Origin: an uncultured Kiloniellales bacterium
GTDB taxonomy: Bacteria > Pseudomonadota > Alphaproteobacteria > Kiloniellales > JAKSDN01
Assembly: GCA_947258885.1 (NCBI GenBank)
Contig: CAMYKD010000026.1
Span: 1-48,626 of the forward strand
Direction of reading: 5' to 3'
Length of the DNA stretch: 48,626 bases
Every line of letters starts with the position of its first letter. Within the stretch, counting starts at the first letter, position 1. The notes below the pieces were generated by a model, which saw only the letters and a list, made by a program, of their open reading frames with translations, had not been told where the DNA came from and did no database searches. Positions 15,523 to 25,341 of this stretch are shown here, piece by piece. The translations under genes were made by a program, and so were the position numbers.

Positions 15523-16751
15523 CTAACGCCGGCCGCCGGCCAGGCGCGTGGCCTCGGGGTGGGCGCGCAGGCGGGCCATGGCCCAGACTCCGAGGAAGGG
15601 CCCCACGGCGAGCGGCATGAAAGCATAGCGCCAGCCCAGCCAGTCGACCCACAGCGGCATCAGGTGGATCGTGACCAGCGTCAGGGTGAAGCCGAGCGCG
15701 GTCTGCAGGGTCAGCATGGTGCCGACCAGATGACGGTTCGACAGCTCGGCGATGCTGGCGGAGAACTGCGCCGAGTCGGCACCCCCCAGACCAGGCAGAG
15801 CGCGGTCAGGAGCCAGGGGCCGCCGCCGTAGAGCAGCCCCACCGTGGCGGCGCAGAGGCCGCTGACGGCCATGGCCAGCATGGTCAAGGTCGTGCGGCCC
15901 AGCCGGTCGGCGAAGACCCCGCCCGCCAGACAGCCCAGCGCGCCGACGCCGACGGTGGCGAAGGTCACCAGCTTGGCCGCGGGCGCGGCGGTCTCCGGGT
16001 CCAGGCTGAGCGCGAAGCTGGCGTGCAGGAAGACGCCGATCCAGGCCCACATGGCGTAGAGCTCCCACATGTGGCCCAGGTATCCGAGGTTGGCGAGCCG
16101 CACCGGCTTGATCTTCCAGGCCCAGAGCACAGCCCCGGGGTTGAACCGGGGAGCCGCGGCGACCTTGGGGCCGAGCCCCACCAAGTTTATCAGGAGAGCC
16201 GCGAAGAGAGCCGAGACCGAAGCCGCGGCCAGGGTAAAGCGCCAGTCGATGCCACCCAGGGCGTTGAACAGGTGCGGCGTGGCCGAGCCCAGCGTCAGCG
16301 CGCCGACCAGCAGGCCCACGACCAAGCCCATGTCTCCCTTGGCCCAGGTCGCGGCGAGCTTCATGCCGACCGGGTAGATCCCGGCCATGCAGGCCCCGGT
16401 GACGGCACGGGCGAGCAGGGTCCAGCCCGAGTCCGGCCCGACGACGAGGATCGCGGCGTTAGCGGCGGCCGCGATCAGGGCCGCGGCCATGAAAAAGCGC
16501 CGAGGGTCCAGGCGGTCGGCCAGGCCGAGCAGCGCGCTGCCGAGCGATCCCAGAACGAAGCCGGCCTGGACGCTGCTGGTGAAGAGCGACTGGGCGAAGC
16601 CGCCGAGCCCGTATTCGGCGGTCAGCGCCGGCACCACCGCCGAGGCCGAGAACCAGAGCGCCATGGCCGCGACCTGGCAGGCCGAAAGCACGCCCAGCGA
16701 GGCCCATTTCGAGGCCCCGACGACCCGGACCGGCTCCGCAGGATTTGCCAC
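15523..16751 (-). pseudogene. MFS transporter, frameshifted
   Basis: This is a major-facilitator protein of about 405 residues in two frames. The N-terminal part starts at GTG 16751 behind GGGGAGGAAAC. It contains ASLGVLSACQVAAMALWFSA, the loop-2 motif GLADRLDPRR, ARAVTGACMAGIYPVGMKLA and later FADRLGRTTLTMLAM. After LTALCLVWG (about 15795) the frame breaks. The continuation ADSAQFSASIAELSNRHLVG runs in another frame to the stop at 15523. From memory, family members have about four residues between WG and ADSAQF, so roughly ten bases are missing. The substrate is unknown. The stop is two bases from the convergent YciI-like gene. Real inactivation and assembly error cannot be separated here. 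Confidence 0.8.
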
Positions 16752-16832
16752 GCGACGGTTTCCTCCCCCCACGAAACCAGCTAACAGTCTAGGGGCGATT
16801 CGAGGAGTCACATCTTCGCGAGGGGAAGGGGA

Positions 16833-17246
16833 ATGGCCTACTGGTTGATGAAGTCGGAGCCGGGCGCCTGGTCCTGGGAGGACCAGCTGCGCGACGGCGT
16901 GGCCGAATGGGACGGGGTGCGGAACCACCAGGCCGCCAACAACATGAAGGCCATGGTGCCGGGCGACCGGGTCTTCTTCTACCATTCGGTCGACGAGAAG
17001 CGGATCGTCGGCATCGTCGAGGTCGTGAAGACCTACTACCCGGACCCGAGCGATCCCTCGGGCCGCTTCGGCATGGTCGACGTCAAGGCGGTCAAGCCCA
17101 TGGCCCGGCCGGTCACCCTGGCCGAGATCAAGGCCGAGCCCCGGCTCGAGAACCTCGCCCTGGTGCGCCAGTCGCGCCTTTCGGTCCTGCCGGTCGCGCC
17201 CGAGGAATGGGCGCTCATCTGCGCCATGGGCGAGACCGAGGCGTGA
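16833..17246 (+). CDS. EVE domain protein
   Basis: The 137-residue product is essentially one EVE (PUA-like) domain: MAYWLMKSEPGAWSWEDQLR at the N-terminus, WDGVRNHQAANNMKAMVPGD, VFFYHSVDEKRIVGIVEVVK, and YPDPSD with a following VDVKAVKP. EVE proteins are thought to bind modified bases in DNA or RNA. It starts behind AGGGGAAGGGGA. Its TGA overlaps the GTG start of the Rieske gene, so the two are probably co-translated. Confidence 0.93.
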   Translation: MAYWLMKSEPGAWSWEDQLRDGVAEWDGVRNHQAANNMKAMVPGDRVFFYHSVDEKRIVGIVEVVKTYYPDPSDPSGRFGMVDVKAVKPMARPVTLAEIKAEPRLENLALVRQSRLSVLPVAPEEWALICAMGETEA

Positions 17247-17623
17247 CAAAGGCGCCGGGACCCGGCCGCCACGCGCTGTGCCGGCTCGACGAGATCGAGG
17301 ACGGCGAAGGCAAGGGTTTCACCCTCGGCGAGGGCCCGGACGCCCTCGAAATCGTGGTCGTGCGCGAGGGCGAGCGGGTCTACGGCTACGTCAACTCCTG
17401 CCCGCATACCGGCACCCCGCTGGAATGGGTCGAGAACCAGTTCATGAGCGAGGACGGCGGATACATCCTGTGCCATACCCACGGCGCCCTGTTCCGCATC
17501 GAGGACGGCCATTGCGTGGCCGGACCCTGCGCCGGTGACGCTCTACGCCCGGTCGCGGTCGAGCGCGACGGCACGGACCGGGTCGTCCTGGTCCTGGAAC
17601 GGCCCCGCGGGGCCCCGGGCTGA
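17243..17623 (+). CDS. Rieske [2Fe-2S] domain protein
   Basis: The 126-residue soluble protein starts at GTG 17243, overlapping the EVE-gene stop. The cluster ligands are Cys53 and His55 (SCPHTGTPLEW) and Cys77 and His80 (CHTHGALF), 21 residues apart between the pairs. The surrounding sequence (GYVNSCPHTGTPLE, GYILCHTHGALFRIEDGHCV, GPCAGDAL) is typical of stand-alone Rieske ferredoxins related to dioxygenase components. It is likely an electron carrier. The partner is not identifiable here. Its stop lies in a short tandem repeat. Confidence 0.9.
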   Translation: MTKAPGPGRHALCRLDEIEDGEGKGFTLGEGPDALEIVVVREGERVYGYVNSCPHTGTPLEWVENQFMSEDGGYILCHTHGALFRIEDGHCVAGPCAGDALRPVAVERDGTDRVVLVLERPRGAPG

Positions 17624-17652
17624 CCCGCCGCTGACCCTCCGCTGACCCGCCC
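17620..17652. repeat. 11-bp tandem repeat, three copies
   Basis: CTGACCCGCCG, CTGACCCTCCG and CTGACCCGCCC are adjacent. The first copy includes the TGA of the Rieske gene, and each copy contains TGA. Because the period is 11, the copies fall in successive frames and place a stop in all three forward frames. Confidence 0.6.
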
Positions 17653-17690
17653 GGCCGAGGGCCGTCTCCCCGCAAATCAACCGGCGGTCC

Positions 17691-17719
17691 TTGTCTCCCC
17701 CGGAAAATCCGTAAATAAT
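17691..17719 (+). promoter_or_regulatory. Probable promoter of acs
   Basis: TTGTCT (17691-17696), a 17-bp spacer, then AATAAT (17714-17719), in the only A/T-rich patch of the acs upstream region. The predicted leader is about 75 bases and ends with a GGAGGAGGGAG ribosome site before ATG 17802. Confidence 0.4.
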
Positions 17720-17801
17720 CCCAACGAGCCGAATAGGGGGGTCCGCACCGACAGGCGGTGCCCAGGACGCAAACTCACTCTGGAGGAGGGAGCCTCAGAA
17801 G

Positions 17802-19644
<1,843 letters not shown>

Positions 19645-19672
19645 GCCGGCCGGGACAAAGCGGACTTGACGA

Positions 19673-19699
19673 GGGCCGGCCCGAGCGCCGGCCCCTTTT
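19673..19699 (+). terminator. Intrinsic terminator after acs
   Basis: The perfect 8-bp stem GGGCCGGC/GCCGGCCC with a 6-base loop is followed by CTTTT, 28 bp past the acs stop. Confidence 0.75.
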
Positions 19700-19775
19700 C
19701 CTCGCCGGGGCACGGCATGCGGCGGCGGCGGCACCCAGCCCCTAAGAGAGGGCGAACCAACTGCAAGGCGGTTCG

Positions 19776-20450
19776 ATGCGCGAAACGAAACATACGCCCC
19801 AAGACTTCCAGCCGACCCCCCGAACACGGGTGAAACGCTTGGGCTACAGGGCTTGTTACGATCGCGGAACGGTTTACGGCATCCTCGACGCCGGGCTCGT
19901 CTGCCACGTCGGCTACGTCATCGACGGCCAGCCCTATGTCACGGCGACCGCCTACTGGCGCGACGGCGATCGGGTCTACTGGCACGGCTCCTCGGCCAGC
20001 CGCATGCTGCGCCGCCTCGAGGAGGGCGTACCGGTCTGCTTCACCGTGGCCCATCTGGACGGTCTGGTGCTGGCGCGCTCGGGCTTCCACAGCTCGATCA
20101 ACTACCGCTCGGTCATGGCCTTCGGCACGGCCGAGCCGGTCACCGGCGAGGCCGAGAAGCTGGCGGCGCTCGAAGTCTTCAGCGAGCGGATCACGCCGGG
20201 ACGTTGGGCCGAGCAGCGCGCCCCAACCAAGCAGGAGCTCAAGGCGACGCTGGTCATGTCGCTCAAGCTGGAGGAGGTCGCGGCCAAGGTGCGCGACGGT
20301 CCGCCGGCCGACGACGAGGAGGACTACGCGCTGGACGTCTGGGCCGGAGTCGTGCCGATCCGCCGGGTGATCGACCCGCCCGAGGACGACCCCCGCCTCA
20401 AGCCGGGCGTCAACGCGCCGGCGTACCTGGGGGCCATGAAGATCGACTGA
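19776..20450 (+). CDS. Pyridoxamine 5'-phosphate oxidase-fold (flavin-binding) protein
   Basis: The 224-residue protein belongs to the Pyridox_ox_2/NimA-like group of the split-barrel FMN-binding fold: RVKRLGYRACYDRGTVYGIL, GLVCHVGYVIDGQPYVTATA, RVYWHGSSASRMLRRLEEG, then GLVLARSGFHSSINYRSVMA. Such proteins bind FMN or F420-like cofactors; the substrate is unknown. The likely start is ATG 19776; a weak purine site (CAAGGCGG) precedes it. The GNAT gene follows 17 bp later, so the two are likely co-transcribed. Confidence 0.88.
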   Translation: MRETKHTPQDFQPTPRTRVKRLGYRACYDRGTVYGILDAGLVCHVGYVIDGQPYVTATAYWRDGDRVYWHGSSASRMLRRLEEGVPVCFTVAHLDGLVLARSGFHSSINYRSVMAFGTAEPVTGEAEKLAALEVFSERITPGRWAEQRAPTKQELKATLVMSLKLEEVAAKVRDGPPADDEEDYALDVWAGVVPIRRVIDPPEDDPRLKPGVNAPAYLGAMKID

Positions 20451-20467
20451 AGGATCCGGGCAGGATC

Positions 20468-21175
20468 ATGACTCACGTTCGTTCGATCTCGGGCGAGGAT
20501 GTCCAAGACCGCCCGTCGGGACTGTGGCCGGCCAGGTCCGCTCTCTCGGGTCGAGACGTCGAGCTCGAGCCTATCGATCCGCAACGCCATGGGTCCGACC
20601 TGTTTGCGCTGTCCCACGGCGGCGACAAGACGCGTGATCTCTGGGCCTATATGCCTTATGGGCCGTTCGCCGACGCGGTCGCATTCGAGAGCTGGCTGCG
20701 GGGTTGTGCCGCCGCGGCCGATCCCATGTTCTTCGCCGTGCGGGACCGGCGGTCGGGCCGAGCGGCGGGCATGGCCAGCTACCTCAACGTTCATCCCGAA
20801 AACGGCGCGATCGAGATCGGACACATCTGGTTCGCGCCCGTTCTGCAGGGCACGCGCCAATCCACCGAAGCCTTGTTCCTGATGATCGGCCACGCCATCG
20901 ACGATCTCCGCTATCGCCGCGTGGAATGGAAATGCAATGCGCTCAACGAGGCCTCGCGCCGCGCGGCTCTGCGGCTCGGGTTCACATTCGAGGGCATCTT
21001 TCACCAGCACATGATCGTCAAGGGCCGCAACCGGGATACGGCGTGGTTCTCGATCCTCGATCGCGAATGGCCCGACATCAGGGCGAACTTCGAAGCGTGG
21101 CTATCGCCGGAGAACTTCGATCCGCAAGGCCGTCAGCGGCGGTCTCTTTCGGACCTCAATCGGGGGGAGGGGTAG
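20468..21175 (+). CDS. GNAT-family N-acetyltransferase (RimJ/RimL type)
   Basis: The 235-residue protein has the Acetyltransf_3 pattern: VELEPIDPQRHGSDLFALSH, YMPYGPFADAVAFESWL, FFAVRDRRSGRAAGMASYLN, the acetyl-CoA-binding region around FAPVLQGTRQSTEALFLMIG, VEWKCNALNEASRRAALRLG and GFTFEGIFHQHMIVKGRNRD, ending in YxRD-like RDTAWFSILDREW. It probably acetylates a small amine or a protein N-terminus. The start at 20468 has GGATCCGGGCAGG upstream. Confidence 0.88.
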   Translation: MTHVRSISGEDVQDRPSGLWPARSALSGRDVELEPIDPQRHGSDLFALSHGGDKTRDLWAYMPYGPFADAVAFESWLRGCAAAADPMFFAVRDRRSGRAAGMASYLNVHPENGAIEIGHIWFAPVLQGTRQSTEALFLMIGHAIDDLRYRRVEWKCNALNEASRRAALRLGFTFEGIFHQHMIVKGRNRDTAWFSILDREWPDIRANFEAWLSPENFDPQGRQRRSLSDLNRGEG

Positions 21176-21303
21176 ATCCCTTGGATCTGCGACGGCCCGG
21201 ATCTTCGCCGAACCTTTGAGTCTGGTTCGAATGTTTCGGTGCCGAAACGAAGCCGGAGGACCTTAGGGCCGTGTCGCTGCGCGGCCCACTAGAGACCATC
21301 TGA

Positions 21304-22034
21304 ACGACGCTCCTGCCGAGCGTCTTCGTACTGCTCTGGAGCACCGGCTTCATCGGCGCTAAGCTCGGCCTGCCCTATGCCGAGCCGATGACCTTTCTGG
21401 CCCTGCGCTTTGCGATCTCGGGCGGGCTGCTCCTGCTGGTCGTGCTGGCCTTTCGCGCGCCCTGGCCGCGCTCCTGGGCCCAGGCCGGACACATCGCGGT
21501 CGCCGGGCTGTTGCTGCAAGGGGTCTACCTGGGCGGCGTCTTCGCCTCGATCGACCTGGGCGTCGAGGCCGGCGTGTCCGCCTTGATCGTCGGCATCCAG
21601 CCGCTGCTGGTCGCCGCCGCCGTGGCGCCCTCGCTGGGCGAGCGCGTGACGCGTCTTCAGTGGCTCGGCCTGATGCTCGGGCTCACCGGCGTCACCCTGG
21701 TGGTCTGGCGCAAGCTCGAACTCGGCCTGGGCACGCCGCCCTGGCCACCGGCCTCCTGGCCCTTCTGTTCGAAACCCGGACGATCGTCTGGTCCGGCGAG
21801 TTCGTCTTCGCGCTCGTGTGGCTGATCCTCGTGCTGTCGCTGGGTGCCTTCACCCTGCTCTACATCCTGATCCGGCGCGGCGCGGCGGCGCGGGTCGCCA
21901 GCCTGTTCTACCTGGTCCCGGCCTCGACCGCGCTGATCGCATGGGGGCTGTTCGGCGAGCGCTTCGGGCCGGCCGCGCTGGCCGGCATGGCGCGGACCGC
22001 GGTCGGCGTCGCCCTGGTCAACCTCCGCCGCTAA
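21304..22034 (+). pseudogene. EamA/DMT-family exporter, interrupted
   Basis: This is a drug/metabolite-type transporter read in two frames. The first frame gives VFVLLWSTGFIGAKLGLPYA, LRFAISGGLLLLVVLAF and GVEAGVSALIVGIQPLLVAA to KLELGLGTP (about 21738). The second gives LALLFETRTIVWSGEFVFAL, GAFTLLYILIRRGAAARVAS and LYLVPASTALIAWGLFGERF to the stop at 22034. Members normally have one to two membrane helices between these parts (roughly 100 bases or more), so an internal deletion with frameshift is likely. The N-terminus also lacks a start: TGA at 21301 precedes the first helix, and the first usable ATG is 21388, inside helix two. The stop overlaps that of the convergent cytochrome gene. Confidence 0.8.
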
Positions 22035-22486
22035 CTGCCGGCGCGGCGGGTGGCCTCGGCCTGCCTGGTGCGGATGTCCTCGGGCCAGCGCGACTTGATG
22101 TACTCCAGGGTGGCCCGGATCTCCTCGTCGCTCAGCACCTCGGCAAAGCCCATCATGGTCGTGTTGTAGCCGGCCGGCGCGAAGGCGGCGGTCCCCTGCT
22201 TGGTGATGGCGAAGAGCTGTGCGTCCGGGTGATGCCAGGTGTGGCCGGTGGCGTCGTGCGGCGGCGCCGGCAGGGTGCCGTCGGCCCGGCGACTGCGCCA
22301 ATCGGGCTCGCCCTCGAGCTCGGCGCCGTGGCAGGCTGCGCAATGGGCCGCGTAGACCTGCCGGCCGAGCGCCAGGCGTTCCGCGGAGGATTTCCCCTCG
22401 CCGCCGAACAGGCCCAGGACGATCGCGCCGAGGGCGCCGAGGCCGATCAAAACGATGGCGCCGGCAATCCACCAGAATCTCTTCAT
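22031..22486 (-). CDS. Membrane-anchored class I cytochrome c
   Basis: The 151-residue protein has an N-terminal anchor or signal (MKRFWWIAGAIVLIGLGALG) and one haem site CAACH (about residues 49-53) in ALGRQVYAAHCAACHGAELE. The Met ligand is likely in YNTTMMGFAEVLSDEEI, a pattern seen in mono-haem cytochromes of cbb3/alcohol dehydrogenase chains. It probably carries electrons at the outer face of the inner membrane. It starts at 22486 behind GGAGGG. Its stop overlaps the end of the convergent EamA pseudogene. Confidence 0.9.
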   Translation of the reverse strand: MKRFWWIAGAIVLIGLGALGAIVLGLFGGEGKSSAERLALGRQVYAAHCAACHGAELEGEPDWRSRRADGTLPAPPHDATGHTWHHPDAQLFAITKQGTAAFAPAGYNTTMMGFAEVLSDEEIRATLEYIKSRWPEDIRTRQAEATRRAGS

Positions 22487-22550
22487 GCCCCCTCCCTACA
22501 TCTCCTCTGCGCGCTTCGGCCGGACGGACGGCAGCGGCATCGCCACCATA

Positions 22551-23045
22551 TCACTGCACGGAATTCACGCACCAGGGGGCGCGGCGTCCGCCGTCGTAGG
22601 CGCGCGCCAGGCCGGCGGTGAGCAGCGCCCGCCCGAGGTCGAGACCCGCCGCGGACTCGACCCGGGCCAAGACCCGGCCCGCGTACTTGCCATTCCGGAT
22701 GTCGTGCAGCCGGACCGCCGCCGGCGCGCGGGCTCCGGCCGGCCGCAGTCGGGCGCTCAGGAAGGCCCGCGCCCGATCGGCCAGGACGCGCTCGCGCGGA
22801 CAGTCCGACCTGGCCTCGGGCGCGTCGATGCCCGCCAGGCGGACACGGGTCGTGAGCTCCTGGCCCAGCCAGATGCGCGCCCTGACCTCCAGGGTGTCGC
22901 CGTCGACCACGGCGGTGACCACCGCCGGCACCGGCCCGGCCAGGGGCTCGCCGGCGCGGGCCGGAAACCCGGAGCCCGCGAGCAGCCAGACCAGCGCCAG
23001 GACTCCTGCGGCCCAGAACCGCTGCGTCGGCTGCCACAAAGCCAT
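22551..23045 (-). CDS. Secreted thermonuclease-like (SNase) protein
   Basis: The 164-residue precursor has a signal peptide (about 1-32, ending PARAG). A staphylococcal-nuclease fold follows: VVTAVVDGDTLEVRARIWLG, TRVRLAGIDAPEARSDCP and GKYAGRVLARVESAAGLDLG. The conserved Asp of GDT, the Arg of VRLAG, the Asp/Glu of DAPE and the later Arg of GRVLA are present, so it may be active. It probably degrades nucleic acid in the periplasm. The start is ATG 23045 at the signal peptide; the upstream extension is not typical. Neighbours suggest no pathway. Confidence 0.85.
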   Translation of the reverse strand: MALWQPTQRFWAAGVLALVWLLAGSGFPARAGEPLAGPVPAVVTAVVDGDTLEVRARIWLGQELTTRVRLAGIDAPEARSDCPRERVLADRARAFLSARLRPAGARAPAAVRLHDIRNGKYAGRVLARVESAAGLDLGRALLTAGLARAYDGGRRAPWCVNSVQ

Positions 23046-23121
23046 GCCTGGGATTATCGGACAGAAATAGGAACAAATCAAGAACAAAAGGCATTTCGTC
23101 CTGCGCCGGGGAGGCCCCCGG

Positions 23122-23343
23122 TCAGAAATCGACGCAGCGGCCGTTGATCTCCCAGTCGCCGTAGCGGGTCGGCTCCGGCCCGCCGGGACCGCCGATTTCC
23201 TTGGGCTTTTCGGCCTCGGCCTTTGTGGTGGCCGTCCGGACCCCGGCACCGTCCCCGGGCCTCGGCCTGGCCGCCGTCTTCGGCCCGGCACGCGGCGCGG
23301 GCCGTGCGGGTTTCGGGACGTGACGCTTGAAGCGGTCGCTCAT
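23122..23343 (-). CDS. DUF1674 protein, succinate dehydrogenase assembly factor 4 homologue
   Basis: The 73-residue protein ends in the diagnostic motif: [20 protein letters not shown] then RCVDF. In mitochondria SDHAF4 binds flavinylated SdhA and aids complex II assembly; bacterial homologues are assumed to do the same. The N-terminal half is basic and disordered. The start is ATG 23343. It is divergent from htpX (100 bp between starts), a neighbourhood common in alphaproteobacteria. Confidence 0.9.
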   Translation of the reverse strand: MSDRFKRHVPKPARPAPRAGPKTAARPRPGDGAGVRTATTKAEAEKPKEIGGPGGPEPTRYGDWEINGRCVDF

Positions 23344-23443
23344 GGCCTCGGTATCGCACGCCGCCGGCCCCCTGCCAAGGCTTGACGGGCTCTGCCGCCA
23401 GACCCACCTGACAGACGGACGGGAAGGAGCGAAGATCAGGGCC

Positions 23444-24319
23444 ATGAACTATCTGCGCACCGCGATTCTGCTGGCCGCCATGACGGGGCTGTTCCTGGCC
23501 GTCGGCTACATGATCGGCGGCGAGGCCGGCATGGTCATCGCCTTCGCCGTGGCGCTGGGGATGAACGCCTTCGCCTATTGGAACTCGGACAAGCTGGTGC
23601 TGCGCATGTACGGCGCCCAGGAGGTCGGCCGCCGCGACGCGGCGGCGCTCCACGGCATCGTCGAGCAGCTGGCCCACAACGCCGGCCTGCCGATGCCGCG
23701 GGTCTACATAATCGACAACGACCAGCCCAACGCCTTTGCCACCGGGCGCAACCCGGAGAACGCCGCGGTCGCGGCCACCACCGGCCTGCTGCGCCGGCTC
23801 TCCTCGGAGGAGACCGCCGGCGTGCTGGCGCACGAGCTGGCCCACGTCAAGAACCGCGACACGCTCACCATGACGATCACCGCGACCATTGCCGGCGCGA
23901 TCGGCATGCTGGCCAACTTCGGCCTGTTCTTCGGCGCCTTCGGAGGCGGCAACCGCAACAACCCTCTGGGCATCGTCGGCGTGCTTCTGGTCGCGCTCCT
24001 GGCGCCCATGGCCGCGGCGCTCGTCCAGATGGCGATCAGCCGCTCGCGCGAGTACGAAGCCGACCGCATCGGCGCCGAGATCTGCGGCCAGCCGCTCTGG
24101 CTCGCCTCGGCGCTGGAGAAGATCCAGGCCGCCGCCGGCCGGATCGACAACGTGGCGGCCGAGCGCAACCCGGCGACCGCGCACATGTTCATCATCAACC
24201 CGCTGCACGCAAAGGCCATGGACAGCCTGTTCTCGACCCACCCGAGCACGGCCAACCGGGTCGGCCGCCTGCGCCGGATGGCGGCCGAGAAGGGCGGCCA
24301 GCCGCGCCCCTGGGGCTGA
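23444..24319 (+). CDS. htpX: Membrane zinc protease HtpX
   Basis: The 291-residue M48 protease has two N-terminal helices (about 5-45), the zinc motif in [20 protein letters not shown] (HExxH at 130-134), two further helices (about 150-200), and the third zinc ligand Glu in [15 protein letters not shown]. It degrades misfolded inner-membrane proteins, with its active site facing the cytoplasm. The C-terminus [15 protein letters not shown] is typical. The start is ATG 23444; the purine site GGGAAGGAGC is about 20 bases upstream, a longer spacing than usual. Confidence 0.96.
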   Translation: MNYLRTAILLAAMTGLFLAVGYMIGGEAGMVIAFAVALGMNAFAYWNSDKLVLRMYGAQEVGRRDAAALHGIVEQLAHNAGLPMPRVYIIDNDQPNAFATGRNPENAAVAATTGLLRRLSSEETAGVLAHELAHVKNRDTLTMTITATIAGAIGMLANFGLFFGAFGGGNRNNPLGIVGVLLVALLAPMAAALVQMAISRSREYEADRIGAEICGQPLWLASALEKIQAAAGRIDNVAAERNPATAHMFIINPLHAKAMDSLFSTHPSTANRVGRLRRMAAEKGGQPRPWG

Positions 24320-24362
24320 CGGAACCTTAGAGAAGACCGCGATCGCCCGCGGGAGACACGAG

Positions 24363-25295
24363 ATGACGCGAACCGGACGGAACCTGAGTCGCCGCGGATT
24401 CCTGGCGTCGCTGGGCGCGTTCGGGGCGGCCGTCCGTCTCGGGCAGGGCCGCGCGTCCGCCGCTTCCCCGCCGCTGGCGAAGGCCGTGCCGGCGACCGGG
24501 GAGCGTTTGCCGGTGATCGGCATGGGCTCGTGGCTCACCTTCGACGTGGGCGGCGACCGAGGCGCGCGTGCCAGGCGGCTCGAAGTGCTGCAGGCCTTCT
24601 TCGACGGCGGCGGCGCGGTGATCGATTCCTCGCCCATGTATGGCTCGTCGGAGGAGGTCCTCGGCTACTGCCTGGCGCGCGTGGCGAACAAGAACGCGCT
24701 GTTCTCCGCGACCAAGGTGTGGACGCTCTTCCAGTCCCGCGGCGTCCGGCAGATGACGGAGTCGGAGCGCCTCTGGGGCGCGGAGCGCTTCGACCTAATG
24801 CAGATCCACAATCTGCTCGACTGGGAGGCCCACCTGGAGACGCTGATCGACTGGAAGGCGCAGGGCCGAGTGCGCTACATCGGCATCACGACCTCGCACG
24901 GCCGCCGCCACGGCGACTTCGAGAAGGTCATGGCCGGGCAGCCGATCGACTTCGTCCAGTTCACCTACAACATCCTCGACCGGGAGGCCGAAAAGCGCCT
25001 GCTACCCCTGGCCGCCGAGCGCGGCCTCGCGGTGATCATAAATCGGCCCTTCCGGCGGGGGGCGCTCTTCGACTATTTCGAGCATAACCCGCTGCCCGAC
25101 TGGGCGCGCGAGTTCGACTGCGCGAACTGGGCCCAGTTCTTCCTGAAGTTCATCGTCTCCCACCCGGCCGTCACCTGCGCGATCCCCGCGACCACGCGGG
25201 TCGACCACATGCGCGAGAACATGGGCGCGGCCGCTGGCCGCCTGCCCGACCCCGAACTGCGCCGGCGCATGGCCCGCTACGTCGAGGGACTGTGA
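24363..25295 (+). CDS. Tat-exported aldo/keto reductase
   Basis: The 310-residue protein starts with a twin-arginine signal (LSRRGFLASLGAFGAAV, cleavage after ASA around residue 33). The AKR fold follows, with all four catalytic residues visible: Asp88 and Tyr93 (VIDSSPMYGSSEEVLG), Lys118 (FSATKV) and His149 (LMQIHNLLDW). YIGITTSH and FVQFTYNILDREAEKRLLPL follow the family pattern. The Tat signal implies export with a folded cofactor or partner; NADPH is scarce in the periplasm, so the physiological reductant is unclear. It lies between htpX and rsmB on the same strand. Confidence 0.9.
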   Translation: MTRTGRNLSRRGFLASLGAFGAAVRLGQGRASAASPPLAKAVPATGERLPVIGMGSWLTFDVGGDRGARARRLEVLQAFFDGGGAVIDSSPMYGSSEEVLGYCLARVANKNALFSATKVWTLFQSRGVRQMTESERLWGAERFDLMQIHNLLDWEAHLETLIDWKAQGRVRYIGITTSHGRRHGDFEKVMAGQPIDFVQFTYNILDREAEKRLLPLAAERGLAVIINRPFRRGALFDYFEHNPLPDWAREFDCANWAQFFLKFIVSHPAVTCAIPATTRVDHMRENMGAAAGRLPDPELRRRMARYVEGL

Positions 25296-25341
25296 TCGCG
25301 GGGGCGCCCTGCGCTTACCGAGTGTGCTAAACCGTCGGGCC

